Program-made: the position numbers and the translations under genes
Assembly (NCBI RefSeq): GCF_001440475.1
Contig: NZ_LLYB01000033.1
Coordinates: forward strand, 1-60,333
Origin: Bradyrhizobium lablabi
Lineage (GTDB): Bacteria > Pseudomonadota > Alphaproteobacteria > Rhizobiales > Xanthobacteraceae
Reading direction: 5' to 3'
DNA: 60,333 nucleotides
Notes under the pieces: generated by a model
What the model was told of the DNA's origin: nothing
Database searches by the model: none
What the model saw: only the letters and a program-made list of their open reading frames with translations
Part shown: piece by piece, positions 16,130-24,840 of the stretch
How positions within the stretch are numbered: position 1 is the first letter of the stretch
Layout: the number at the start of each line of letters is the position of its first letter

Positions 16130-17380
16130 TCAGTACTTCTTACACTCCGGAACCGTCCGGCTCGGAAGCCCGATCTTGGAGAACACCGCAGGATCATAGC
16201 CGAGCGTCTGGTTCACGTTCGGAATCACCTTCACCACCTTGCTGAACAGAGCGCCCTTGCCGTCATCCACCACCTCGGTGACGAAGTTGGTGCCGATGGC
16301 CTGGCGGTTGGAGTCGAGCTTGATCTTGCCATTGGGCGCATCGAGCTCGATCTTGGCAAGCGCTTCTCTGTATTTCGCCTGGTTGTTGCTGAGATCGCCG
16401 TTCACCTGACGCAGTGCCAGGATCAGCGCCATCGTCGAGCCGTAATAATTGGTGGCGAGCAGCGAGGGGCTGGGGAAACGCTTGTTGGGCGGGAAGGCGT
16501 CTTGGTAGGCCTTCACGAACTTCTGCCAACCCGGATCCTCCCAGGTGTCGGCCTGGCCGCTCGCGGCAATGGTGCCGAGCAGAGCGTTCTTGGCATTGCC
16601 CTTGGCGGAGAGGATGGTCTGGTCGACCATGATCGAGCCGCCCATCAGATGCGCCTTGCCGCCGGCTTGCTGATACTGGTTCAGGAAGTTGACAGCGTCG
16701 GCACCGCCAAGGCCGAGATAGATCGCGTCGACATCATCCGGCAGGGCGGCAATGACGGAGGCAAAGTCCTTGGTGCCGAGCGGCACCCATTGCCGGTTGG
16801 TGATCTGTCCGCCGGCGCCGCAGAACTCGAGCACGAGCCCGAACACCTGCGTGTAGATGAACGAATAGTCTTCGCCGACCGTTGCGATCTTCCTGTAGCC
16901 CTTGGTCTCATAGGCGTATTTGCCAAGCCCGACCTGCCATTGGGCGCCATCCATGTTGTAACGGAAGAAGTTCGGCGCCGGGTCGACGAAGGTGGTTTCC
17001 TGCGCGCCGGAAGCGGCGTTGATGAAGGTCAGCTCCGGCCGGGTCTTGGCAAAATTCTTGACTGCGATGCCTTCATCGCCGGACAAGGGTGAAAGCAGGA
17101 TCTGGACCTTGTCCTGCTCGATCAGCTTGCGTACGGCGCGAACCGCTGAATCGGGCGTGGCGTCCGTCGAGGCGATGATGAATTCGAGTTCCTTGTCGCC
17201 GACCTTCTTGCCGAGCGTGTTGATGGCCGTCTGATGTCCGCGTATGCCGTCTTCGCCGAGCACGGTATAGGTGCCTTCGAGTGTCGCGGTAACGCCGACC
17301 TTGATCTTCTCTTGAGCTAAGGCGGCGCCGGAAAGCAACAGGCTGCTCAGCGCGACCAGGCCCGCACAGCTTTTAAACAT
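16130..17380 (-). CDS. Branched-chain-type ABC transporter substrate-binding protein (LivJ-like)
   Basis: 416 residues with a Sec signal peptide (MFKSCAGLVALSSLLLSGAALAQ, cleavage after ALA). The mature protein has the Peripla_BP_6 fold: IKVGVTATLEGTYTVLGEDG, FINAASGAQETTF, RKIATVGEDYSFIY and DAIYLGLGGADAVNFLNQYQQ. Its amino-acid-binding relatives include many that bind aromatic or aliphatic acids. It is the first gene of the minus-strand run and would deliver substrate to LivHMGF. A GGGAGGGG-type ribosome site precedes the ATG. Confidence 0.93.
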   Translation of the reverse strand: MFKSCAGLVALSSLLLSGAALAQEKIKVGVTATLEGTYTVLGEDGIRGHQTAINTLGKKVGDKELEFIIASTDATPDSAVRAVRKLIEQDKVQILLSPLSGDEGIAVKNFAKTRPELTFINAASGAQETTFVDPAPNFFRYNMDGAQWQVGLGKYAYETKGYRKIATVGEDYSFIYTQVFGLVLEFCGAGGQITNRQWVPLGTKDFASVIAALPDDVDAIYLGLGGADAVNFLNQYQQAGGKAHLMGGSIMVDQTILSAKGNAKNALLGTIAASGQADTWEDPGWQKFVKAYQDAFPPNKRFPSPSLLATNYYGSTMALILALRQVNGDLSNNQAKYREALAKIELDAPNGKIKLDSNRQAIGTNFVTEVVDDGKGALFSKVVKVIPNVNQTLGYDPAVFSKIGLPSRTVPECKKY

Positions 17381-17712
17381 CGAACCCCTCCCTTGTATCG
17401 TCAGTTTTTGTATCTTCAGGTCGTTCCAAACTCGCCATGCCGTGAACGGCCGATTGCTTGATCGTGCAGCCGGAATGCATGGCGACCGGGACCGACGGGC
17501 GAAAACTAACTGATGACGGAGGCAGAGCGCTCAGCTTCACCTGCCACAACTTGACCGGTAGTCTCATTTTGCATGTTGCGCCGCGACGAGGTTTTGCAGT
17601 GATGGAGGGCGGCGATTGAAGGTGGCGGACTGCAAAGATGACGCAATAAGTCCCTGATTTCACTGATGGGCAGCGCTGTTTGGAAGGTTGGGGTTTCCGA
17701 GGATACGAACGA
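17381..17712. other. 332-bp divergent intergenic region
   Basis: This separates the binding-protein gene (minus) from the DUF2066 gene (plus) and should hold both promoters. I see no FixK-type box, no long palindrome and no convincing small gene. Confidence 0.5.
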
Positions 17713-18564
17713 ATGCCCAAAAGCAAACACATGACCGAAGAGAACAGCATCCCCGAACGGAACCGCGCGATTGTCAGGACATTTCTTGCAGCCGTCTTGA
17801 TCTGGTGTGCCGGCGGCATGGCCGCCGCGGGCGCCGAGCTTTATCGCACGAAGGTCACCGTGACAGGGCAGGGCGAAGCGAACCGCATCGCCGGCTTCGC
17901 GACATGTCTGGAAGACGTCCTCATCAAGGTATCCGGCGCGCAGAAACTCGCCGGTGATCGGCGATTGGCACCCTACAAATCGAAAGCAAAGGATTTTGTC
18001 ACGACCTTCAGCTATCGCGATCAATTCCTTGGCAAACCCATTCGCGATGAGCAGGGCACCCGTGATCGGCCCTACGACCTGACGGTCGATTTTGAGGAAA
18101 GCAAGATCGATGAAATTCTCAAGAAGCTCGGCCTCAAGCCCTGGCTGTCACACCGTCCGGTGCTTGCGGTCTTTGTCGCGATGGAGCAAGGCCCAAGGAA
18201 CTACATCGTGACCATTGATGGAGCCCTGTCCGACCTGCAGCGCGACGCCTTGCTCGCCGCGGCTGACAAGCGCGGCATGCTTATCGTGCTGCCCGGCGGG
18301 GCGGCATTGGCGAAATCGAACATCAATGGCGAGACGCTCGGGACGATGCCATTGTCGGCGCTTGCGCCTGTTGCAGCCGAGCAGGACGCGGAGGCGGTTC
18401 TGATCGGGCGACTGGTCTGGGATGACCGGCAACTCGGCTGGACCACGCAATGGCAGATCGATTGGGCCGGCCAGACGCACCGCTGGCAGGTTCGCGGCGT
18501 GACGTTCGATGAAGCCTTCCGGCGCGGCATCGGCGGTGCGGCGCAGATATTGTCCGGGCAGTAG
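17713..18564 (+). CDS. DUF2066 domain-containing exported protein
   Basis: 283 residues from ATG 17713 (GAGGA about ten bases upstream; another ATG at 17731 is possible). Residues ~18-40 form a hydrophobic signal segment (FLAAVLIWCAGGMAAAGA). The rest matches DUF2066: LYRTKVTVTGQGEANRIAGF, CLEDVLIKVSGAQKLAGD, HRPVLAVFVAMEQG and a C-terminal WTTQWQIDWAGQTHRW. The family is periplasmic and of unknown function. It is monocistronic, convergent with the MATE gene downstream, with 43 bases between. Confidence 0.82.
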   Translation: MPKSKHMTEENSIPERNRAIVRTFLAAVLIWCAGGMAAAGAELYRTKVTVTGQGEANRIAGFATCLEDVLIKVSGAQKLAGDRRLAPYKSKAKDFVTTFSYRDQFLGKPIRDEQGTRDRPYDLTVDFEESKIDEILKKLGLKPWLSHRPVLAVFVAMEQGPRNYIVTIDGALSDLQRDALLAAADKRGMLIVLPGGAALAKSNINGETLGTMPLSALAPVAAEQDAEAVLIGRLVWDDRQLGWTTQWQIDWAGQTHRWQVRGVTFDEAFRRGIGGAAQILSGQ

Positions 18565-18607
18565 CGGCCCGAGCAGCCGCTTGCGTTACGGTGATCCGCG
18601 CCGGGGA

Positions 18608-20044
18608 TTATCTTGAGGTCTGACCGGCGGGCCCCCATCCACGGAGCCAAAGTGCGGATGCGACGATGCCGCCGGAAATCAGCGAGCCCGCGGCCACGGC
18701 GATGAAGAGCTCGCGCAATCCTCCGCCAATGTAGGCGACGACGATCCAGCCTAGCCCCGCGGCGACGATCAGCCGGACCGTTCCTCCGAGAACCGGCCAC
18801 ATCACACGGCCTGCCCCTTGGCCTGCGAAATAGAGCAGCATCCCGAGGCCGACGACGCCGTAGAACGGCGCGACGATGCGGAAATAGGTCGAGCCGGCGG
18901 CGAGAACCTCGGGCTCGGTGCTGAACAGCGCCAGCCAGGCGTGTGGAAATATCGTCACGACAAGTCCGAGCAATTCGGTGACAGCGGCCGCAAACAACGC
19001 GGCAACCCATGCGATGCGCTCCGCCCTTCCGATCTGGCCTGCTCCGATATTTACCCCGACCATGGTGAGCGCGGCGCTGCCCAGCGCGAACAGCAGCGGA
19101 ATCTGGATGTAATCCAGCCGCGAGGCGATGCCGTAGCCTGCGATGGCGTCAGTGCCGAACAGCCCGACGGCGCCGGTGACGAGGACGACGGTGAGATTGG
19201 ACTGGATGGTGCCGATCGCCGACAACCCGCCGACGCCAAGAATATTGCCGAATAGCCGCCACTTGACGAGCCGCACGTCGAAGGGCAGGCGCAACGAGGT
19301 CCGTGCCGAGCGCATGTAGGCGATCAACACGAGTGCGCCAACGAGATAATAGACGATGACGGCGACGCCGGCTCCCGTTACGCCGAGCCGCGGAAAGGGG
19401 CCCCAGCCGAAGATCAAGGCCGGCGAAAGCGGAAGCAGCACGAACACGCCCAGCAGAGTGATGGCAGCGGGCGCAACCGTGTTGCCTGCGCCGCGTAGGG
19501 CTGCTGCCAGAAGGCTGACGATCCAGACCAGGACCGCGCCGGAGAAGATGACGTGGCCATATTCGAGGGCCGCGCCGAGCGCTCCGGCCTGACCGCCGAG
19601 CAACCGGTAGACCGCCTCGCCAAACAGCCATTCGGCGCCGGCAAAGACGATGCCGAACGCAATGGCGAGAACGAGTGCGTTCAATGCGAGTGCCTCGGCC
19701 TCGGCCATATGGCCCGCGCCGATCGCGCGCGCGATCGCCGATGCCACGCCGCCGCCGATGCCGCCGTTCGACATCATCTGCATCAGCATGAAGATGGGAA
19801 ACACCAGCGTGACACCCGCCAGGGCTTCCGTGCCGAGGAAGCTGACGAAATAGGTCTCCGCGATCCCGACAAAGGTTTGCACGATCATGACGACGAGCGT
19901 CGGCAAAGCGAGCTTCAGAAGCGTCGGCAGAACCGGCCCGTCGAGCATCGCCTTCTTGACGTTCACCGCGTCGCTTTCTTTCCGGCCGCCGGCCACGGCT
20001 ACCGCTCGCGGCAAGGACGGCTGTTGGGAGGACAGGGTCGTCAT
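18608..20044 (-). CDS. MATE-family efflux transporter
   Basis: 478 residues from ATG 20044, which overlaps the preceding hydrolase stop (ATGA). Twelve hydrophobic segments in two similar halves are visible: LPTLLKLALPTLVVMIVQTFVGIAE, AALRGAGNTVAPAAITLLGV and later GVNIGAGQIGRAERIAW. MATE proteins export drugs or metabolites using Na+ or H+. It is the last gene of a three-gene operon with the hydrolase and the NmrA-like protein, controlled by the divergent TetR regulator. The natural reading is a detoxification unit in which compounds are modified and exported. Confidence 0.9.
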   Translation of the reverse strand: MTTLSSQQPSLPRAVAVAGGRKESDAVNVKKAMLDGPVLPTLLKLALPTLVVMIVQTFVGIAETYFVSFLGTEALAGVTLVFPIFMLMQMMSNGGIGGGVASAIARAIGAGHMAEAEALALNALVLAIAFGIVFAGAEWLFGEAVYRLLGGQAGALGAALEYGHVIFSGAVLVWIVSLLAAALRGAGNTVAPAAITLLGVFVLLPLSPALIFGWGPFPRLGVTGAGVAVIVYYLVGALVLIAYMRSARTSLRLPFDVRLVKWRLFGNILGVGGLSAIGTIQSNLTVVLVTGAVGLFGTDAIAGYGIASRLDYIQIPLLFALGSAALTMVGVNIGAGQIGRAERIAWVAALFAAAVTELLGLVVTIFPHAWLALFSTEPEVLAAGSTYFRIVAPFYGVVGLGMLLYFAGQGAGRVMWPVLGGTVRLIVAAGLGWIVVAYIGGGLRELFIAVAAGSLISGGIVASALWLRGWGPAGQTSR

Positions 20045-21156
20045 GATCGGCTCGGCAGGTCTCGAATGAACTCCACCAGCGCGGCGCTGACCTCGTTCGG
20101 CCGCTCCTGCTGGGTCCAGTGGCCGCAGCCCGGAAGCATCTGAATCTTGCGCAGGCCGGGAACGAAATTCTTCTGGCTGGCGAGCAACTGGTCCGTGCCG
20201 GGAAAGGAGAGCAGGAAGTCGCGATCGCCTGCGATGTAGAGCGCTGGTACAGTCACCTGCAGGCCGGCGATCGCGCCGGTGATTTCCCAGTTGCGATCGA
20301 TGTTGCGGTAGTAGTTGAGCGCGCCGCGAAAGCCGGTTCGCTTGAACTCCTCGCCGTAAAAGTCGATGTCGCTTTCGTTGAGCCAGGATGGCAGAGTCTT
20401 GGGCGCGCCGGGTCCCTGCAGAAATCCGCCGCCCTTCGGCACCATGCTGAGGTTTAGCGCAGGTCCGCCGGCGGCGACGGCCGCGCGGGCCGCGGCTACG
20501 CCATCGCCGGATGCGCCGAACAGCATGTTGCGAATGGTCGCGCGCGGATCGCGTCCCAGCTCCGCTTCGGCCGGGCCGGGCTCCATGAAATAGAGCTGAT
20601 AGAATTGCGCAGTCTCCGTGCGCGGCATGAGGCTGGTCGGCAGCGCCTTGCCGCGCGGGCGGAACGGGACGCTGAGCGCCGCGACCGCCCTGAAGCGGTC
20701 GGGACGCATCAGCGCCGCCTGCCAGGCGATGCTGGCGCCCCAATCATGACCGACGATGACGGCCGTCGCTGCGCCCAAAACATCGAGAATGCCGACCATG
20801 TCGCCGACGAGATGCAGGATTGTGTACTGGTCGATCGCCTCCGGCGCGTCGCTCTTGCCGTAACCGCGCAAGTCGGGCGCGACTACGTGGAAGCCGGCGG
20901 CGGCCAGCGCGTCGATCTGATGCCGCCAGGAGAACCATGACTCGGGGAAACCGTGCACCAGCAGCACCAGCGGTCCTTCGCCCTGTTCGGCAATGTTGAG
21001 ACGGATGCCGTTGCACTCGATGATCCGTTGCGTCGTTTTGCTCATTTTTCCATCCCGTTCCGATGTTGCCGCGAATGCACTTGACGCGATCGCGTCAGGT
21101 GCAACTCGCAGCGCGAGCGGCGCCAATGCCGCGGTCAGTAGCTGGCGTCTGTTCAT
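20041..21156 (-). CDS. Exported alpha/beta hydrolase (epoxide hydrolase-like)
   Basis: 371 residues. The N-terminus MNRRQLLTAALAPLALRVA looks like a Tat signal peptide (RRQLL). The catalytic domain has the oxyanion motif HGFPESW, DLRGYGKSD, nucleophile elbow VGHDWGAS with Asp as nucleophile, and a C-terminal GCGHWTQQERP with the catalytic His. Asp nucleophile plus HGFPxS is typical for epoxide hydrolases and haloalkane dehalogenases. It overlaps the MATE gene by 4 bases and follows the NmrA-like gene by 15 bases. An inner ATG after residue 37 (MSKTTQRIIECNG) would give a cytoplasmic form of standard length, so the signal peptide deserves a check. Confidence 0.85.
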   Translation of the reverse strand: MNRRQLLTAALAPLALRVAPDAIASSAFAATSERDGKMSKTTQRIIECNGIRLNIAEQGEGPLVLLVHGFPESWFSWRHQIDALAAAGFHVVAPDLRGYGKSDAPEAIDQYTILHLVGDMVGILDVLGAATAVIVGHDWGASIAWQAALMRPDRFRAVAALSVPFRPRGKALPTSLMPRTETAQFYQLYFMEPGPAEAELGRDPRATIRNMLFGASGDGVAAARAAVAAGGPALNLSMVPKGGGFLQGPGAPKTLPSWLNESDIDFYGEEFKRTGFRGALNYYRNIDRNWEITGAIAGLQVTVPALYIAGDRDFLLSFPGTDQLLASQKNFVPGLRKIQMLPGCGHWTQQERPNEVSAALVEFIRDLPSRS

Positions 21157-21171
21157 GATGTTTCCTCCGGC

Positions 21172-22107
21172 TCAAGCCTGCGCACGGGCGGCCACCGGCG
21201 GCGCCGCCAGTTCGGACTGCTGCTCGCGGACGAATTGCTCGAACGTCTTCGGCCTGGCGCCGCCGATTTTCTCGATCGTGTCGGTCACGGCAAATCGCGC
21301 GGCTTCCGCCGAAAGGCTGGCGGCGCGGAGCGATTTCCAGAGCGAGGACAGATGCTCGACCGCATGCGCGTTCCAGCCGCGCGCGAGCACCTCGCTACGC
21401 CACTGCTCGTCGGTAATCTCCTCGTAGTGCACGTCCCTGTCGAAGACACGCGCGAAGGCTTCGACGATTTCCCTGATGGAGTTGGTGCTGCCGATGACGG
21501 GATATGCGGTGCCGGCCGCCCGCTCGTGACCCGTGAGCAGGCCGACCGCGATCCGCGAAACATCTTCGGCTGCGATCAGCGGAAGGATGGTATTTTCATG
21601 GCCCAGCGGCAGGCGGATGGCGCCGCGCGCCGGCAGGCTTGCGCCAACGAGGCGCGCCACGTTCTCGTAAAATACGGTGGCGCGGATATGCAGCGGACCG
21701 ACGCCGGCCCATTCAAAAACCTGTTCGGAGAGATAGTTCTGCCGCATGCGCGGTGTCGGCGCGTCGATCGACGACCAATACATCACGAGATTGACGAGCC
21801 GGGAAACGCCATGCTTGCGCGCCGCAAAGGCCATCGCGGCGGTCGCGTCCGCCAGTCCCTCCTGGACCGGATAGGCGAAGTAGATCGACGAGACGCCACC
21901 GGCGGCCTGTTCGACAGAACGGACGTCAAGGAAATCGCCGACGACAATTTCGGCGCCGAGCGACTTCAAGCGATCGGAGCGTTCGTCGCTCTGGCGCACG
22001 AAAGCGCGGACGCGAGCGCCGCGTTTGAGCAGCATTTCGGAAACATGCCGGCCGGTCCTGCCCTGCAGGCCGCCCGCCGCCGAAGTTACGAGGATTGGTT
22101 TCGTCAT
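21172..22107 (-). CDS. NmrA-like NAD(P)-binding protein
   Basis: 311 residues with an N-terminal Rossmann fold. The dinucleotide loop is VTSAAGGLQGRTGRHVSEML (residues ~7-26), followed by RVRAFVRQSDER and IVVGDFLDVRSVEQA, typical of the NmrA/quinone oxidoreductase 2 branch of atypical SDRs. The loop differs from GxxGxxG but keeps its spacing. It is the first gene of the operon divergent from the TetR gene. Relatives act as redox sensors or reduce quinones and aldehydes; the substrate here is unknown. Confidence 0.84.
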   Translation of the reverse strand: MTKPILVTSAAGGLQGRTGRHVSEMLLKRGARVRAFVRQSDERSDRLKSLGAEIVVGDFLDVRSVEQAAGGVSSIYFAYPVQEGLADATAAMAFAARKHGVSRLVNLVMYWSSIDAPTPRMRQNYLSEQVFEWAGVGPLHIRATVFYENVARLVGASLPARGAIRLPLGHENTILPLIAAEDVSRIAVGLLTGHERAAGTAYPVIGSTNSIREIVEAFARVFDRDVHYEEITDEQWRSEVLARGWNAHAVEHLSSLWKSLRAASLSAEAARFAVTDTIEKIGGARPKTFEQFVREQQSELAAPPVAARAQA

Positions 22108-22138
22108 CGCGCCGATCCTTTACTGTCGTAGTGGGTTC

Positions 22139-22156
22139 TGGTACTAGTAAGTACCA
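22139..22156. promoter_or_regulatory. Probable TetR operator 1
   Basis: TGGTACTAGTAAGTACCA has 7-bp perfect inverted arms (TGGTACT/AGTACCA) around a 4-bp spacer, in the 103-bp gap between the divergent NmrA-like and TetR genes. It shares the TGGTAC/GTACCA half-sites of operator 2, and the two centres are 32 bp apart, about three helical turns. Confidence 0.75.
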
Positions 22157-22170
22157 CGAAGTTCGATATA

Positions 22171-22188
22171 TGGTACCACGTGGTACCA
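22171..22188. promoter_or_regulatory. Probable TetR operator 2 (perfect 18-bp palindrome)
   Basis: TGGTACCACGTGGTACCA equals its own reverse complement over 18 bp. It lies 22 bp before the TetR ATG, where binding would repress both divergent promoters. Confidence 0.8.
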
Positions 22189-22210
22189 AGTCAAGCGGGA
22201 TTTGATACCG

Positions 22211-22846
22211 ATGAGTCCAAGGACGAAACCGCGCGAGGAAGAAGCCGACGGGGCCGCCGTCCGGAAGAGGATTCTCGGCGCGGCTATGGCGGCGTTCATG
22301 GAGGGCGGCTACGCGCAGACCAGCACGCTGGAGATTGCGACGCGTGCGCGCGTTTCGAAACGCGAGCTTTATTCGCTGTTCGGCAACAAGGAAGCGATGC
22401 TGGTCGCCTGCATCACCGAGCGCGCCCAGCGATTGAAGGCGCCGGCCGATCTGCCCGAGCTGCGCGACAGGGAAACCCTGGCCAACGTACTGACCGCTTT
22501 TGGAACGAAGCTTCTGACCGAGACGACCGATCCGGTGGTCGTCGCCGTGTTCCGGTTGGCGATATCGGAAACCGTGCATGCCCCTAAGGTTGCGCAGGCG
22601 CTGGAATCGATCGCGCGCAAGCCCACCCGCGATTCACTCTGCGCGATCATGGCCAAGGCAAGGTCAGCGGGGCTTTGCGATGGCGATCCTGCCGTGATGA
22701 CCGAACAATTCCTGGGGCTGCTCTGGCGTGACCTGATGACGGGCCTGTTGCTTCAGGCCGCCGATCGGCCGAGCGACGGCGAAATCGCGCGACGGGCGCG
22801 AGAGGCGACGACCGGGTTTCTAAGTATCTATCCGAAGCCCAGGTAA
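22211..22846 (+). CDS. TetR-family transcriptional regulator
   Basis: 211 residues from ATG 22211. The N-terminal DNA-binding domain is clear: RKRILGAAMAAFMEGGYAQT, then the HTH STLEIATRARVSKRELYSLF and GNKEAMLVA. The C-terminal ligand domain resembles the TetR_C group with FRLAISETVHAP and LLWRDLMTGLLL. It faces the NmrA/hydrolase/MATE operon, and two palindromic operators lie in the shared promoter region, so it most likely represses that operon and itself until a ligand binds. Confidence 0.9.
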   Translation: MSPRTKPREEEADGAAVRKRILGAAMAAFMEGGYAQTSTLEIATRARVSKRELYSLFGNKEAMLVACITERAQRLKAPADLPELRDRETLANVLTAFGTKLLTETTDPVVVAVFRLAISETVHAPKVAQALESIARKPTRDSLCAIMAKARSAGLCDGDPAVMTEQFLGLLWRDLMTGLLLQAADRPSDGEIARRAREATTGFLSIYPKPR

Positions 22847-22973
22847 CATCATCCGTCATCGCCGGCTGGTGGATCATGTGATCTCGAATGATCAGCCGTT
22901 TTGGCTTGACCGCGGTGTGCGGTATTTCTACGTCCATTCGGATCACCCACCCGCACATGGAGAAGGTCACGCC

Positions 22974-23741
22974 GTGGCATTTGAACTGTTCAATCTCGCC
23001 GGCAAGCGAGCGCTCGTCACCGGATCGTCCCAGGGGATCGGGCTCGCCATCGCGCGCGGGCTCGCCGAACACGGTGCCGCCGTCGTCCTGAACGGACGGG
23101 AGCGCAACAAGCTCGAGGCCGCCGCTGCGAGCCTGACCGCAGCCGGACATAGGGTTGCCGTCGCCGGCTTTGACGTGACCGTCGCCGAAGATGTCCGCGA
23201 AGGCGTTGCCACGATCGAACGGACGAACGGGCCGATCGATATTCTCGTCAACAACGCCGGCATGCAGTTCCGCACCCCGCTGGAGGATTTTCCCGCGGAG
23301 AAATGGGAGCAACTGCTCAGAACCAATGTCTCGAGCGCCTTCTATGTCGGTCAGGCCGTTGCGCGCCATATGATCCCGCGCGGAAAGGGCAAGATCATCA
23401 ACATCGCTTCCGTTCAGAGCGAGTTGGCGCGGCCGGGCATTGCCCCGTACACCGCCACCAAGGGAGCGATCAAGAACCTCACCCGCGGCATGTGCGCCGA
23501 TTGGGCGAGGCACGGGCTGCAGATCAACGCCATCGCGCCGGGCTACTTCAAGACGCCGCTGAACCAGGCGCTGGTCGACGATCCCGCCTTTTCAGCGTGG
23601 CTGGAGAAACGGACGCCGGCCTCGCGCTGGGGCAATGTCGACGAACTGATCGGTGCCGCCGTTTTCCTGTCGGGAGATGCGTCGTCGTTTGTCAACGGGC
23701 ATACGCTGTATGTCGACGGCGGCATCACGACTTGTCTTTGA
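22974..23741 (+). CDS. SDR-family oxidoreductase (gluconate 5-dehydrogenase-like)
   Basis: 255 residues from GTG 22974, supported by GGAGAAGG eight bases upstream. It is a classical SDR: cofactor loop VTGSSQGIGLAIA (TGxxxGIG), structural NNAG, active site S-Y-K with INIASVQSEL and YTATKGAIKNL, and the C-terminal YVDGGITTCL. The start MAFELFNLAGKRALVTG resembles the gluconate 5-dehydrogenase/IdnO group. It may serve sugar-acid metabolism together with the convergent TRAP transporter, but they are not in one operon. The GTG start is not annotated by ATG-only rules. Confidence 0.9.
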   Translation: MAFELFNLAGKRALVTGSSQGIGLAIARGLAEHGAAVVLNGRERNKLEAAAASLTAAGHRVAVAGFDVTVAEDVREGVATIERTNGPIDILVNNAGMQFRTPLEDFPAEKWEQLLRTNVSSAFYVGQAVARHMIPRGKGKIINIASVQSELARPGIAPYTATKGAIKNLTRGMCADWARHGLQINAIAPGYFKTPLNQALVDDPAFSAWLEKRTPASRWGNVDELIGAAVFLSGDASSFVNGHTLYVDGGITTCL

Positions 23742-23808
23742 TTGCTAGCGTGTCGGCGAAGTTTCGAGGACTTCGTTTCCCCGTTAACGCGCGCCTCCGG
23801 GAAAGAAT

Positions 23809-23836
23809 AGGGCCCGGCAACCGAATGCCGGGCCCT
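23809..23836. terminator. Strong hairpin between convergent SDR and dctP genes
   Basis: A perfect 11-bp stem (AGGGCCCGGCA / TGCCGGGCCCT) with a 6-base loop. It lies 67 bases after the SDR stop and 16 bases after the dctP stop. On the minus strand the stem is followed by ATTCTTTCC, so it fits best as the terminator of the TRAP operon, and it can act on both strands. Confidence 0.75.
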
Positions 23837-23852
23837 GCCAGATAACGATAGC

Positions 23853-24827
23853 CTACTTCTTGTAGGCGGCGATCACGGCTTCGCCATCGGCCCCGGACTT
23901 CTTGAGCCAATCGGCGGTCAATTGCTCGCCGATCTTCTCGAGGCCGGACTTCAGCGCGGGCGGCGGCGGCAGCACCTTCATCTTGTTGGCCTGAAGCTGT
24001 TCGAGATACCACTTCGCCTTTTCTTCCGCGAGCTTCCAGCCGCGTTCTTCTGCGACTGCCGCGGCCTTGAGGATCGCGTCCTGGGTCGGCTTGTCGAGCG
24101 CGTCGAACGCCGCCTTGTTCACGAAGGTGACGTTCTTCGGAATCCAGGCCTGCGTATCGTAGAAGTGCGTCATGGTTTCCCAGGACTTGCTGTCGTAACC
24201 GGTCGAGCCCGAGGTCATGAACGCGTTCACGACGCCGGTCGCCAGCGCCTGCGGCAGTTCGGCGGCCTGGATGGTGACGGGCTGCGCACCGACAAGCTCG
24301 GCGATGCGCGAGGTGCCGACATTATACGCCCGCCACTTCAGCCCCTTCATATCCTCGACGGTGTTGAGGTCCTTCTTAGCATAAATGCCCTGCGGTCCCC
24401 ACGGCACCGCGAACAGCAGCATGAGGCCCTGCGAGGCGAGCTTCTTTTCGATCGCGGGTTTCGAGGCGAGCCAGAGCTTCTTGGCTGCCGGATAGCTCGT
24501 CGACAGGAACGGGATGACGTCGATGCCGAACATCGGATCTTCGTTCTCATGCAGCGAGATCAGGACCTCGCCCGCCTGCGCCTGTCCGGTCGCGACCGCG
24601 CGCTTGATTTCCGGCGCCTTGAACAGCGATGCCGCGGGATGCACGGTGATCTGCAGCTTGTTGCCGGTGGCGTCGGCAACGTCCTTGGCAAATGCGATCA
24701 GGTTAACCGAATGCGGATTGTCCGCCGGATAGGCCGCGGGAAGATTCCATTTTGTCTGCGCCATTGCGGGAACGGCGAGCGCCGCGACGCAGGCGGCCAA
24801 CGCGCAGGTCTTTATAAGTTTGAACAT
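23853..24827 (-). CDS. dctP: TRAP transporter substrate-binding protein DctP
   Basis: 324 residues with a Sec signal peptide ending VPAMAQ. The DctP fold is shown by KWNLPAAYPADNPHSVNLIAF, ITVHPAASLFKAPEIKRAV, GQAQAGEVLIS, MKGLKWRAYN and the ligand-contacting Arg region, then QALATGVVNAFMTSGSTGYDSKSWE. It binds an organic acid in the periplasm for the DctMQ permease encoded just upstream. As last gene of the operon it is next to the strong terminator. Confidence 0.92.
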   Translation of the reverse strand: MFKLIKTCALAACVAALAVPAMAQTKWNLPAAYPADNPHSVNLIAFAKDVADATGNKLQITVHPAASLFKAPEIKRAVATGQAQAGEVLISLHENEDPMFGIDVIPFLSTSYPAAKKLWLASKPAIEKKLASQGLMLLFAVPWGPQGIYAKKDLNTVEDMKGLKWRAYNVGTSRIAELVGAQPVTIQAAELPQALATGVVNAFMTSGSTGYDSKSWETMTHFYDTQAWIPKNVTFVNKAAFDALDKPTQDAILKAAAVAEERGWKLAEEKAKWYLEQLQANKMKVLPPPPALKSGLEKIGEQLTADWLKKSGADGEAVIAAYKK

Positions 24828-24840
24828 GACAATCCTTTCT

